NCBI RefSeq assembly: GCF_001955535.1 | Contig: NZ_MPVN01000002.1 | Coordinates: 1,040,719-1,104,718, forward strand | Reading direction: 5' to 3' | DNA from: Paenibacillus sp. FSL H7-0326 | Lineage (GTDB): Bacteria; Bacillota; Bacilli; Paenibacillales; Paenibacillaceae | DNA length: 64,000 nucleotides | In this document: piece by piece, positions 28,853 through 37,272 of the stretch | Layout of the letters: each line of letters starts with the position of its first letter | How positions within the stretch are numbered: the stretch's first letter is position 1 | Notes under the pieces: model-generated | The model's input: only the letters and a program-made list of their open reading frames with translations | Database searches by the model: none | What the model was told of the DNA's origin: nothing | Translations under genes and position numbers: made by a program

Positions 28853-28994
28853 AAATACCACCTCCATGAAGCTTTAAACTTGTCATTTTCAAAAATTCGA
28901 TTTTTCAGTCCTAAATCCTTTATCGGAATTAATTATGGTAAAATCTAACTATCCCGTTGTTACTCACGTTTCTCTATATAGGGAGGTATGCACA

Positions 28995-29483
28995 TTGGTT
29001 AAACGAACGGCCGCAGCCAGCCTGATCATCCTCATCTTGGTTATTTTCGGCGGAAGATTCTATTTCACCTATAAACTGGACGGTCATATTTTGTATGCAG
29101 AGTATGCAGTATGTCTGCTCGTCACCATCGGTGTGCTTCTGTATGGTCTTATTACGGAGAAGCGCAATTTGAAGAACAAAACTTATTCGAAGATGGAAAT
29201 GATGAAATGGTCTCGTGGTCATAGGGTCATCATTCTATGTTCAATCGTCATAATATTGCTGGGCAGCCATTTAATTTATTTGCAATTTCATCCTCCTGTG
29301 CCGACGACTGGACCTGTTGGAGATCTGCTGAATTCAAAACCAGATTGGTTTGATATAATGGTTCGTTTCTATATCATTATGACTGCCGTCTTTACTGCTC
29401 TTCGTTCTTATCTTGTTATTCGTGCCTTATCTCATTCATTGAAACAAAAAGAAACCACCAAGGAGGATACAGATCATGTCTAG
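28995..29483 (+). CDS. Small integral membrane protein, trio member A (unknown family)
   Basis: Unrecognised 162-residue membrane protein with four predicted helices (about 8-27, 35-53, 78-98 and 125-147). Between helices 2 and 3 lies a charged loop with EKRNLKNK and SKMEMMKW; between 3 and 4 a Pro/Gly-rich loop ending SKPDWFDI; after helix 4 comes a basic tail. The same plan is repeated in the next two genes, so the three are diverged paralogues. The start is TTG 28995 with GGGAGG 8 nt upstream. It overlaps the next gene by 8 nt. No signal for a transporter, enzyme or toxin family is visible. Confidence 0.8.
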   Translation: MVKRTAAASLIILILVIFGGRFYFTYKLDGHILYAEYAVCLLVTIGVLLYGLITEKRNLKNKTYSKMEMMKWSRGHRVIILCSIVIILLGSHLIYLQFHPPVPTTGPVGDLLNSKPDWFDIMVRFYIIMTAVFTALRSYLVIRALSHSLKQKETTKEDTDHV

Positions 29484-29901
29484 GAAAAATATCGCTCTCA
29501 CAATATATATCCTTACTATTGTATACAGTTTGTTCCGATTCATTTTTTCAAAAGGACCGCTCTCTAACATAGAATTTATCTTGGTCGTATTGATTACCTG
29601 TAGCTCAGTTCTATATTATTTCATTTTGGAGTTTCATGAACATCGGAATGAAGAGAAGATATCTAAGTTCGAGATGGGAATTTTCCTCTTCATGTTCTCT
29701 ATCTTGCTTTCTTTTAAAGTACGAGACCTTCTAGATGAGCTTAATCCAGCAAGATTTGACGGTAGCGTTCTTCCGATTGACCGGGCAGCAGTACAACTGA
29801 ATGTTTATTTTATTCTATTGTTTTTAATGATACTGCTGCGCTCTATCGTTGGCATTTGGTTCATTAATAAACTCAAGAAGAGCAAAATTCTTGATCAATA
29901 G
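29476..29901 (+). CDS. Small integral membrane protein, trio member B (unknown family)
   Basis: Unrecognised 141-residue membrane protein with four predicted helices (about 5-22, 30-50, 67-84 and 108-131). It shares with member C the helix-2 start (NIEFILVVLIT against SLEFVLITLFT), an acidic/basic loop with EFHEHRNEEKISKFEM, a helix-3/4 loop with an LxPxxxxG pattern, and RSIVGIWFI after helix 4. The ATG has AAGGAGG upstream and overlaps member A, so translation is coupled. AT-rich third positions and low charge fit a real membrane gene, not an antisense artefact. Confidence 0.8.
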   Translation: MSRKNIALTIYILTIVYSLFRFIFSKGPLSNIEFILVVLITCSSVLYYFILEFHEHRNEEKISKFEMGIFLFMFSILLSFKVRDLLDELNPARFDGSVLPIDRAAVQLNVYFILLFLMILLRSIVGIWFINKLKKSKILDQ

Positions 29902-29933
29902 TGATAGAGAAACAACTATGGAAGGAGATTCCC

Positions 29934-30374
29934 ATGTCTAAGAAAACCGTAAGCATGATCTTATTCATTGTAGGCGTAGTTACCTTTATCATCTTTGGAC
30001 TGGTTAGAGAACCGGATAAACCTTTCCTCAGTCTTGAGTTTGTCCTCATCACCTTGTTTACAGCAGGTGCGGCTATTTATATGATATTTCAAGAAAAGCA
30101 TGAGCTGCATCGCAGCATGACGGAAGAACAGCTATTGAAAATGCGTAAGGATTACCTCCTCGGAATGTACGGTATCGGTTTTGTTATGCTTCTGCAGGTC
30201 ATTATATTATTCCGTGAGCTATTTCCCAGCCCTTACGTAAACGGCATGCCTAGATCGGTGGATTGGTCCTCCGTTCAGTCAAAGGTTTTTGTATGCATCA
30301 TGTTTATAATGATATGGGGTCGTAATGTAGTCGGGTATTTCATCATTCGAAACAAAAAAGCCGAGAACACATAA
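29934..30374 (+). CDS. Small integral membrane protein, trio member C (unknown family)
   Basis: Unrecognised 146-residue membrane protein with four predicted helices (about 5-23, 33-52, 78-97 and 120-140). Loop 2-3 has EKHELHRSMTEEQ, loop 3-4 has FPSPYVNGMPRSVDW, and RNVVGYFIIRNKK follows helix 4, matching RSIVGIWFI in B and RSYLVIRAL in A. The ATG at 29934 has GGAAGGAG upstream; the in-frame extension to 29901 is rejected. It begins 32 nt after member B and is the last gene on this strand before the convergent helicase gene; no terminator hairpin is evident. Confidence 0.8.
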   Translation: MSKKTVSMILFIVGVVTFIIFGLVREPDKPFLSLEFVLITLFTAGAAIYMIFQEKHELHRSMTEEQLLKMRKDYLLGMYGIGFVMLLQVIILFRELFPSPYVNGMPRSVDWSSVQSKVFVCIMFIMIWGRNVVGYFIIRNKKAENT

Positions 30375-30430
30375 GCCGCAACCAAATCGTGGGTGTGACT
30401 TACGGTCCTCAACTTAATTAACTGCCAGCC

Positions 30431-32596
30431 CTACTCCGGCCAGCCTTTAACAACTACCTCATCATTATCCTGCTCCACGTAGTGAGGCCGGTCCTCACCA
30501 TTCATGAGCCACAGCTCATGCAGTGCACGCGTACAGCCGACATATAAGAGCTTGGCATCCCATGCACTGCTGCCATAATGAGCTTGATCCGCGTCGGCAA
30601 CAATGACGGCATCGAACTCCAGTCCCTTGGACAGATACACCGGAAGCACTGAATAACCGCCCTCATATTGCTTCTTGCCGTCATCGATCAGATTAACCTC
30701 CAGCCCTTCTGACCGAAGCCGCTCATGCAAAGCTTTGGCCTCCCGCAGAGTGCGCGTCAGGATGGATACCGTCCGGTAGTCCTTGCCAATGAGCGTCTCC
30801 ATTGCTTTTTTCAAGGAAGCTTCTCTTCCCTCTTGTCCGTAACCAATGAGCCGAACACCGTCTCCACTCCGGAACACGGGTACAGCGGTGATGCCGCTTT
30901 GAACGCCTTTTTCCAGAATCGTATTAGCAAACTCAATGACTTCCATCGTAGATCGATAGCTTCGGGTCAGCGCAAAATAATCATTATACTCCGGTGCAAA
31001 AAGTGAGCTCATTTCCTCCCACTGATGCACGCCTCGATAGGCATGAATGCCCTGGGACAAATCGCCGAGGATCGTAAAGGAGTGCCCTTTGACGAACAGA
31101 TCCAGAAGTGCGATGTGAAATGGAGAGAAATCCTGCGCCTCGTCAATGACCACATGATCAAAGCGCTGATTACCGTCCACCTCATGCACCAGTACATGCA
31201 AATAAACGAGGGCCGGAAGGTCCTCTTCGCGAATGACATTGTTCTTCAGATCAAGAGCTGTCGACTTCAACACAGACTTTGGAATCTGGCTAACGACTTC
31301 CTCTGGCATGGGGCTTGCACCTTTGGCTGCTTTGAAAATCTGTTTGTAGAGTGTAAGCGGCTCATATTTCGGCCATTTGTTGCCATAAGCCTTCTCGCGT
31401 GCCGATGCCTTCTTCTTCCATTCTTTAAGAACGGCGGCCGAAGGCGCCTTTTTGAGCTCCATTTCAACCCAGCGATGCACCCGGGCCATGACTCGTTCTT
31501 TGCGCTTCGCGAGAGGGTAAGGCTTATACTCTTCCTCAAACCACTTCACAATCTCTGCCCTCGGAAGCACTGCGCCGTCCCAAGGTGAGAAGTCCATGTC
31601 CGGTACTGAGCTGATCTCCATCCTCTTAATGCAGTCACGGAGAATTTCCATAAATGCGATAGATCCCTTAAACCGTCCTGGTACTTCCTCCGTAATCTCC
31701 GGTAATTCTCCTTCACCCTCGAACCAATAAGACAGCGTTTCTGCAGGATCGGCCAGCCTCAGCTCCAGGTCCAGCAGATTCATAGCCCAATCCGAGAAGG
31801 TGCTCTGCTGAATATCTCCCACACCGAGCTCAGGCAGTACGTTTGAAATGTAATCCAGGAACATGTTATTGGGGGCAAAAATAATCATCTTCTCTGCCGA
31901 TACCTGCTCCTTGTACTGATACAGCAAAAAAGCAAGACGATGCAGGGCTACGGTTGTCTTACCACTTCCTGCGACCCCCTGAATAATGAGCGCTGTATTC
32001 CGGGCGGCCCGGATAATCCGGTCCTGCTCGGCCTGAATTGTAGACACAATGTCTCGCAGCTTGTTGTCCTTATTCTCTCCAAGTCGATAGACGAGGAACT
32101 CATCGGATACGGCAGGCTGGTCACTATCCCGATTATAGGTGTCGGCCACACGCTCAAGAATCTGCTGGCGAATCACGATATTCCGCTTCAAATAAACGAG
32201 ACCTTCAATGATGCCTTCCGGCGATTCATATTCTGCGGGTCCATCCCCACCGGTAAAAGAATAAAAGAGACTCGCCACTGGCGCCCGCCAATCAATGACC
32301 AGCGGCTGATCTGTGTATTCTTCACGATCTACGCCGACTTTGCCAATGTATAACGGTTTTGAACTGCCAGTGCCGAGCTCTTCAAAATCAAGACGTCCGA
32401 AATAGGGCTCCTTTACGCTCTTGGAAAGTCTTTGTCTGCGTTCCTCTCGTCCCGCCTCCAGTACCTGCTCCGTAAAGTCATGCCCAGTATATACCGGAAC
32501 CGACTGAAGCCTCGCAAGCTGCTGATCGACTTCCTTCATCGTATCTTTAAGCCTCTGCTCCTCTTCTTGATAGGCACTTTGAATCGTGTCATCCAT
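30431..32596 (-). CDS. helD: HelD-like RNA polymerase recycling helicase (UvrD/Rep superfamily)
   Basis: Superfamily 1 ATPase of 721 residues. The N-terminal coiled-coil arm (about 1-45) and the region before the ATPase fit HelD, which inserts into RNA polymerase channels and frees stalled enzyme from nucleic acid. Walker A GVAGSGKTT lies near 209, VIDEAQDFSP is the motif II segment, SYRSTMEVIEF motif IV-like, and SKGLEFDAVIV with LYVGCTRA motifs V-VI. B. subtilis HelD is slightly longer; this could be a paralogue. AGGAGG precedes the ATG. Monocistronic, convergent with the membrane trio. Confidence 0.87.
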   Translation of the reverse strand: MDDTIQSAYQEEEQRLKDTMKEVDQQLARLQSVPVYTGHDFTEQVLEAGREERRQRLSKSVKEPYFGRLDFEELGTGSSKPLYIGKVGVDREEYTDQPLVIDWRAPVASLFYSFTGGDGPAEYESPEGIIEGLVYLKRNIVIRQQILERVADTYNRDSDQPAVSDEFLVYRLGENKDNKLRDIVSTIQAEQDRIIRAARNTALIIQGVAGSGKTTVALHRLAFLLYQYKEQVSAEKMIIFAPNNMFLDYISNVLPELGVGDIQQSTFSDWAMNLLDLELRLADPAETLSYWFEGEGELPEITEEVPGRFKGSIAFMEILRDCIKRMEISSVPDMDFSPWDGAVLPRAEIVKWFEEEYKPYPLAKRKERVMARVHRWVEMELKKAPSAAVLKEWKKKASAREKAYGNKWPKYEPLTLYKQIFKAAKGASPMPEEVVSQIPKSVLKSTALDLKNNVIREEDLPALVYLHVLVHEVDGNQRFDHVVIDEAQDFSPFHIALLDLFVKGHSFTILGDLSQGIHAYRGVHQWEEMSSLFAPEYNDYFALTRSYRSTMEVIEFANTILEKGVQSGITAVPVFRSGDGVRLIGYGQEGREASLKKAMETLIGKDYRTVSILTRTLREAKALHERLRSEGLEVNLIDDGKKQYEGGYSVLPVYLSKGLEFDAVIVADADQAHYGSSAWDAKLLYVGCTRALHELWLMNGEDRPHYVEQDNDEVVVKGWPE

Positions 32597-32728
32597 AGTT
32601 CAGTTACCTCCTAAGAATTATTTTGCAGCTCGGACGTATCCGTACAGCAAAAGGAGTACTAATATACCACAAAAAATAAAGAAAAGCCATTCATTTCCGG
32701 AGAGGCCGGGTGGAATACACAGTCTGTG

Positions 32729-34030
32729 TTATAACAGAGCATACACTACAAAATTAAGCAGGAAGAGCACGGCTATGAAATACATAACCTTAGGCACTTC
32801 CCTTCCTTGACCGGCCGCCAGCTTAGCAACGGGATATGCAATGAATCCAAATGCCATCCCATCGACTATGCTATACGTGAAGGGAATCATCACCATAATC
32901 AGGAATGCAGGAAAGGCTTCGGTATAATCCGAGAATTTGATATCCTTAACGCTTTGCACCATCAGACCTCCGATAATGATCAGAATAGGTGCAATTGCAC
33001 TGTCCGGTATGAGCGTTAATAATGGGATGAACAAAAATGTAGCTCCAAACAATACCGCTGTCGTGAGCGGCGTAAGCCCGGTTCGTCCCCCCGCAGCGAT
33101 TCCGGCCGTTGTCTCGGCTGCTGCGACTACAGGACTTGTACCGAATATTCCGGCAAACACATTCGTAATGGAAAGTGCCCGAAGGCTTCCTTTAAATGTT
33201 TCCGGACGCTGAGTAATGTTCGTATGAGAGGCAATGAGGCCAATATTTTCAAATACAACAATAAGCAGCAGCAAGAAGACCGCTATCCAGAAGGATAGAT
33301 TCACCAGCCCTGTAAAAGACAGCTCCCCAAACAATTGTCCATACTCTCGTATGGGTTCCGATGCGGACATCATTTGAGATGGGGCTTCTGCGGCACCAAG
33401 TACATAGGCCAATATCGTACCTGCAACCATGCTGATAAGAAGACCGCCCTGCACATTTCTGACGAACAACACAAAAGCTAGCAGCAAGGTAAGACAAGCC
33501 GTCAGCACCCCAGGATCATCAAAATGGCCGATCGTTACAAAGGTCGTTTGATGCGCGACAACAATCCCGCTTTTTTGAAGACCGATAAAGGTCAGGAATA
33601 ATCCGATCCCTACCGTAATGCCATGCTGTAAATTGTGAGGAATTGCTTCACTAATCACTTTATACAGGTTCGTAAAAGCGACAATTGCAAAAAGAATGCC
33701 CGTAATCGTGACCACCGCTAATGCTTCCTGCCAAGTTAATTTCATCGAGTGAACCAGTGTATAAGCAAAAAATGCGTTAATTCCCATTCCTGGAACTACG
33801 ATAATCGGTGATTTGCCGATAAACGCCATAAATAAACAGCCAGCAATTGAGGTTAACAAGGTTCCCACCATCGCTGCCTGCAGCGGCATACCTGCATCCG
33901 CCAGAATAGAAGCATTGACCATTACAATATAAACCACAGAGAAGTAGGAGATGATTCCTGCTCCAAATTCTTTCTTGAGCACATCTCCTTGTCTCATTCC
34001 AACCCATCGGAACAGACTTTTTTGTTTCAT
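32729..34030 (-). CDS. NCS2 family purine permease (AzgA/PbuG-like)
   Basis: Polytopic transporter of 433 residues of the AzgA branch of NCS2 nucleobase permeases, which import adenine, guanine or hypoxanthine with protons. Visible family marks: FGAGIISYFSVVYIVMVNAS near residue 21, VPGMGINAFFAYT, the GFxxTxG-type TFIGLQKSG, GTSPVVAAAETTAGI near 265, and a C-terminal IMVMIPFTYSIVDGMAFGF. Exact substrate unclear. No purine riboswitch is seen in the 170 nt upstream, unlike pbuG of B. subtilis. Monocistronic; the terminator of the upstream tcdA gene separates it from the aspS operon. Confidence 0.93.
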   Translation of the reverse strand: MKQKSLFRWVGMRQGDVLKKEFGAGIISYFSVVYIVMVNASILADAGMPLQAAMVGTLLTSIAGCLFMAFIGKSPIIVVPGMGINAFFAYTLVHSMKLTWQEALAVVTITGILFAIVAFTNLYKVISEAIPHNLQHGITVGIGLFLTFIGLQKSGIVVAHQTTFVTIGHFDDPGVLTACLTLLLAFVLFVRNVQGGLLISMVAGTILAYVLGAAEAPSQMMSASEPIREYGQLFGELSFTGLVNLSFWIAVFLLLLIVVFENIGLIASHTNITQRPETFKGSLRALSITNVFAGIFGTSPVVAAAETTAGIAAGGRTGLTPLTTAVLFGATFLFIPLLTLIPDSAIAPILIIIGGLMVQSVKDIKFSDYTEAFPAFLIMVMIPFTYSIVDGMAFGFIAYPVAKLAAGQGREVPKVMYFIAVLFLLNFVVYALL

Positions 34031-34108
34031 AATACGCTAATCCTCTTTTCCTTCACTTCAGTTACAATTATCAGATATCCATATAAATACTCAAATACTC
34101 CATACAAA

Positions 34109-34146
34109 GAAAAAAAGCGTGAATACCATACGCTGGTATCCACGCG
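34109..34146 (-). terminator. Terminator after tcdA
   Basis: Stem GCGTG.ATACCA/TGGTAT.CACGC with a 5-nt loop and a minus-strand run of seven T. It ends the hisS-aspS-tcdA transcript. Confidence 0.9.
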
Positions 34147-34206
34147 GGAACAAGTTTATCTTGTTCAGTTTGTGCTCATTTTAAACCTAAACCTGAAAGC
34201 ATCGGC

Positions 34207-34965
34207 TTAAGCTTGCTTCTTATTCTCGGCTAGCAAATCCTTGATAGCTTCACTGACCATGATAAGTCCTGCGACAGGAGGCACAAAAGCATTACTTGCA
34301 GGCGGCTGTTTTGCTTTACGGATCTCAGGTGCATTTTCCGGAACAATCTTATCCGTTACATCCTGACGCGGCTTCATTGGCTGCTCTGTTGAGAAGACGA
34401 CCTTTACGCCTTTCTTAATCCCGTGCTCCTTGCGCAGTTTGTTACGAATGACACGAGCAATCGGATCCATGGAGGTCTTGGAAATGTCGGCGACCTGGAA
34501 CTTGGAAGGATCCATTTTGTTAGCAGCTCCCATGCTGGAGATCATCGGAATTCCTCTCTCCATACACTCCTTGATTAAATGAATCTTGTAAATAATGGTA
34601 TCAGAGGCATCCAGTACATAATCCAGCTCGTATTTAAACAATTCCTCGTAAGTCTCTTCTGTATAGAACATATTAAGGGCAATGGCATCGATGTCCGGAT
34701 TAATCAGCTTTACCCGATCTACCATCAGATCTGCTTTCTTCTGACCAATCGTGGTCGTTAAGGCATGGATCTGACGATTGATATTCGTAATGTCGACGAC
34801 ATCCTTATCAATCATAATAATCCGTCCCACACCGGTACGAGCCAGAGCTTCCACGGCCATTGAGCCGACGCCCCCGATGCCGAGAACAGCAACGGTGCTG
34901 TTCTTCAGCTTCTCCAGGCCTTCCGGTCCGATCGCAAGTTCCGTTCTTGAAAATTGATGTAGCAT
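34207..34965 (-). CDS. tcdA: tRNA threonylcarbamoyladenosine dehydratase (CsdL/YrvM-like)
   Basis: ThiF/MoeB/E1-like enzyme that uses ATP to cyclise t6A37 into ct6A in ANN-decoding tRNAs. 252 residues with the nucleotide-binding GIGGVGSMAVEALARTGVG near 30, the acidic DKDVVDITNINRQIHA and the family-specific ISSMGAANKMDPSKF. It follows aspS by 22 nt and is the last gene of the transcript. The ribosome site is weak or distant (GGGGG 13 nt upstream of ATG). Confidence 0.94.
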   Translation of the reverse strand: MLHQFSRTELAIGPEGLEKLKNSTVAVLGIGGVGSMAVEALARTGVGRIIMIDKDVVDITNINRQIHALTTTIGQKKADLMVDRVKLINPDIDAIALNMFYTEETYEELFKYELDYVLDASDTIIYKIHLIKECMERGIPMISSMGAANKMDPSKFQVADISKTSMDPIARVIRNKLRKEHGIKKGVKVVFSTEQPMKPRQDVTDKIVPENAPEIRKAKQPPASNAFVPPVAGLIMVSEAIKDLLAENKKQA

Positions 34966-34987
34966 GGTGACAATTCGTCCCCCTTAC

Positions 34988-36772
34988 TTAGTTCTTTTCC
35001 GCTTTGGGCTTGCGAGAAACGCGGATATGAAGCTGTTCCAGCTGCTTCGTATCTACTTCCGACGGCGCATTCATGAGCAGGTCTGTAGAGCTTGCCGTTT
35101 TCGGGAATGCAATCGTCTCACGCAGGTTGTTACGTCCTGCAAGCAGCATAACCAAACGGTCGAAACCGAAGGCGATACCGCCATGTGGAGGCGTGCCGTA
35201 TTCAAATGCGTCCAGCAAGAAACCAAATTTATCGTAAGCTTCTTCCGTGGACAGACCCAGCGCACCGAACATTTTCTCCTGTACATCCCGCTTAAAGATA
35301 CGCATGGAGCCGCCGCCTACTTCATAACCGTTCAGTACCAAGTCATACGCCTGAGCACGAATCTGACCCGGATCGGTTTCGAACAGGTGCAGATCCTCTT
35401 CCTTCGGACGCGTGAATGGATGATGCTCTGCCACATAACGTTTCTCGTCTTCATCGTATCCAAGGAGTGGGAAATCCACCACCCAAGCAAATTTAAACTT
35501 ATTATCGTCAATCAAACCAAGCTGACGGCCGATTTTCAAACGCAGTGCGCCCAACACATCTGCTACTACTTTTTTATTGTCAGCTGAGAACAGAAGCAAG
35601 TCTCCGTCCTCTGCACCTGTACGTTCCTTGATTGCTTCGATTTCTTCAGGTGACATGAATTTCACGATAGGCCCTTTGAATTCGCCTTCTTTCACTTGAA
35701 TCCAAGCCAGACCCTTCGCCCCGTAACGTGCTGCATAAGGTCCCAGATCATCGATTTCTTTACGAGTCCATGTTCCGCAGCCTTTGGCGTTCAAGCATTT
35801 AACCTCTCCGCCTTTTTCGATAACCGAAGCAAACACTTTTACTCCGCTCGTGCCAACAATATCGTTCAGCTCGACAAGCTCCATGCCGAAGCGCAGATCC
35901 GGTTTATCTGAACCATATTTACCCATGGCATCCGCATAAGTAATACGCTGGAACGGAGTTTCGATCTCGACTCCTTTGGTTTCGCGGAACAATTTAACCA
36001 TAAGCTCTTCCATCATTGGCAGCAGTTCATCCTGCTGAAGGAAGGAAGTTTCAATGTCGACCTGCGTAAATTCTGGCTGACGGTCTGCACGAAGATCCTC
36101 ATCACGGAAGCAGCGGGCAATTTGATAGTAACGCTCTAGACCGCCTACCATAAGAAGCTGCTTGTATACTTGTGGTGATTGCGGCAAAGCGAAAAATTCG
36201 CCTTCATGCACACGGCTTGGCACCAGGTAATCCCGTGCACCTTCCGGTGTGCTCTTTGTCAGAATTGGTGTTTCTACTTCAATAAACTCTTTCTCATCCA
36301 AGAAGTCGCGGAATACCTTGGCTGCTTTGGAACGCAGACGAAGCGTTTCCTGCATTTCCGGACGACGCAGGTCCATATAGCGATATTTCAAACGAAGGGA
36401 TTCATCCACTTCAATTCCGTCTTCAATAAAGAACGGTGGTGTTTTGGATGCATTCAGCACTTCAATCTCTGTAATTTGTACTTCAATCAAGCCTGTTGGC
36501 AGGTTCGGGTTAACCGTCTCTTCCTCACGCTTGACTACCGTTCCTTTCACTGCCAGAACGTATTCACTGCGGACACGGTCAGCAATCTTAAGCGCTTCGC
36601 CGGAGTAATCCGGGTTAAATACGATCTGCACGATGCCGCTGCGGTCACGCAGATCAATAAAGAGCACGCCCCCAAGGTCACGGCGAGTCTGTAGCCAACC
36701 GTTTAGTGTAACTGTTTGACCGATGTGCTCGGTCGTGAGTGTTCCGCATTGATGACTTCTTTGCATCTTCAT
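34988..36772 (-). CDS. aspS: Aspartate--tRNA ligase
   Basis: Class IIb synthetase charging tRNA-Asp. The 594 residues are typical of the long bacterial form: an N-terminal OB-fold anticodon-binding domain ([20 protein letters not shown]), the catalytic core with motif 2 [14 protein letters not shown] near 220, a GAD insertion, and motif 3 [12 protein letters not shown] near the end. It lies downstream of hisS, separated by about 500 nt of repeat-rich DNA, and is followed by tcdA. The pair hisS-aspS is conserved in Bacillales. No separate T-box is present, so control probably comes from the hisS leader by readthrough, or from a promoter inside the gap. Confidence 0.97.
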   Translation of the reverse strand: MKMQRSHQCGTLTTEHIGQTVTLNGWLQTRRDLGGVLFIDLRDRSGIVQIVFNPDYSGEALKIADRVRSEYVLAVKGTVVKREEETVNPNLPTGLIEVQITEIEVLNASKTPPFFIEDGIEVDESLRLKYRYMDLRRPEMQETLRLRSKAAKVFRDFLDEKEFIEVETPILTKSTPEGARDYLVPSRVHEGEFFALPQSPQVYKQLLMVGGLERYYQIARCFRDEDLRADRQPEFTQVDIETSFLQQDELLPMMEELMVKLFRETKGVEIETPFQRITYADAMGKYGSDKPDLRFGMELVELNDIVGTSGVKVFASVIEKGGEVKCLNAKGCGTWTRKEIDDLGPYAARYGAKGLAWIQVKEGEFKGPIVKFMSPEEIEAIKERTGAEDGDLLLFSADNKKVVADVLGALRLKIGRQLGLIDDNKFKFAWVVDFPLLGYDEDEKRYVAEHHPFTRPKEEDLHLFETDPGQIRAQAYDLVLNGYEVGGGSMRIFKRDVQEKMFGALGLSTEEAYDKFGFLLDAFEYGTPPHGGIAFGFDRLVMLLAGRNNLRETIAFPKTASSTDLLMNAPSEVDTKQLEQLHIRVSRKPKAEKN

Positions 36773-37029
36773 TCTCCTTTGTAATCAAAAATTTATATAA
36801 AATGTTTAGGAAACTTTTTAAAATCACCCTCCTAAATCCTCCCTGACAGGGAGGACCCCAGATGGCGCCTGCCCTCTGGACACCCGGAAGCTGCAGCAGA
36901 TGCAACAGTTGGTGGAAGGTGAAAAAACTTACGTTGGTGGTGGGAGCGCTACTGTCCGTACCTTTTCCGCTTTGCTGCAAAGGTACGGACCACGCTTCAC
37001 TGCGTCCCAAAAGCGTTTGTAAACCCCTT
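36773..37029. other. Hairpin-rich spacer between aspS and the 61-bp repeats
   Basis: No credible gene. It contains a 9-bp perfect inverted repeat TCCTCCCTG-A-CAGGGAGGA (36837-36855) and a 12-bp perfect one GTCCGTACCTTT/AAAGGTACGGAC with a 13-nt loop (36954-36990). The tail (about 37008-37029, ...GCGTTTGTAAACCCC) resembles the end of a 61-bp unit, so the repeats may once have started further left. A frame at 36678-37010 lacks a ribosome site and spans these hairpins. Confidence 0.6.
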
Positions 37030-37272
37030 TAGCCTTCGGCGTGGCTTGCATTACTTCGCTTCATGCAAGGCAAGTGCGCTTAAACCCTGGTAGCCTTCGG
37101 CGTGGCTTGCATTGCTTCGCTTCATGCAAGGCAAGGGCGTGAAAACCCTGGTAGCCTTCGGCGTGGTTTGCATCGCTTCGCTTCATGCAAGGAAAGTGCG
37201 TGAAAACCCCTTAGCCTTCGGCATGTCTTACACCGCTTCGCTCGGTGCAAGCGGAAGCGCTGCTATTCTATT
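37030..37272. repeat. Four tandem copies of a 61-bp unit with internal hairpin
   Basis: Units begin TAGCCTTCGGC at 37030, 37091, 37152 and 37212 (periods 61, 61, 60). Each has an inverted repeat (CTTGCAT...ATGCAAG in unit 1) around a TTCGCTTC centre, then a linker ending AAACCC(C/T). The first three are nearly identical; the fourth is diverged and runs into the hisS stop codon. The array lies within the hisS-aspS transcript, so it would fold as a row of RNA hairpins. No spacers are present, so it is not a CRISPR array. Confidence 0.88.

Noticed and set aside
28638..28994. Fluoride riboswitch before the rarA-crcB unit
   Set aside because: No crcB-motif pseudoknot sequence was found in the upstream region of either strand.
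34031..34206. Purine riboswitch before the NCS2 permease
   Set aside because: The conserved purine-aptamer loop sequences are absent; the only structure is the tcdA terminator.
36678..37010. Minus-strand 110-codon frame between hisS and aspS
   Set aside because: It spans strong hairpins, overlaps the aspS start and has no ribosome site or protein-like composition.
37030..37272. Regular repeats resembling a CRISPR array
   Set aside because: Units are contiguous at 60-61 bp with no unique spacers, and no cas gene is nearby.
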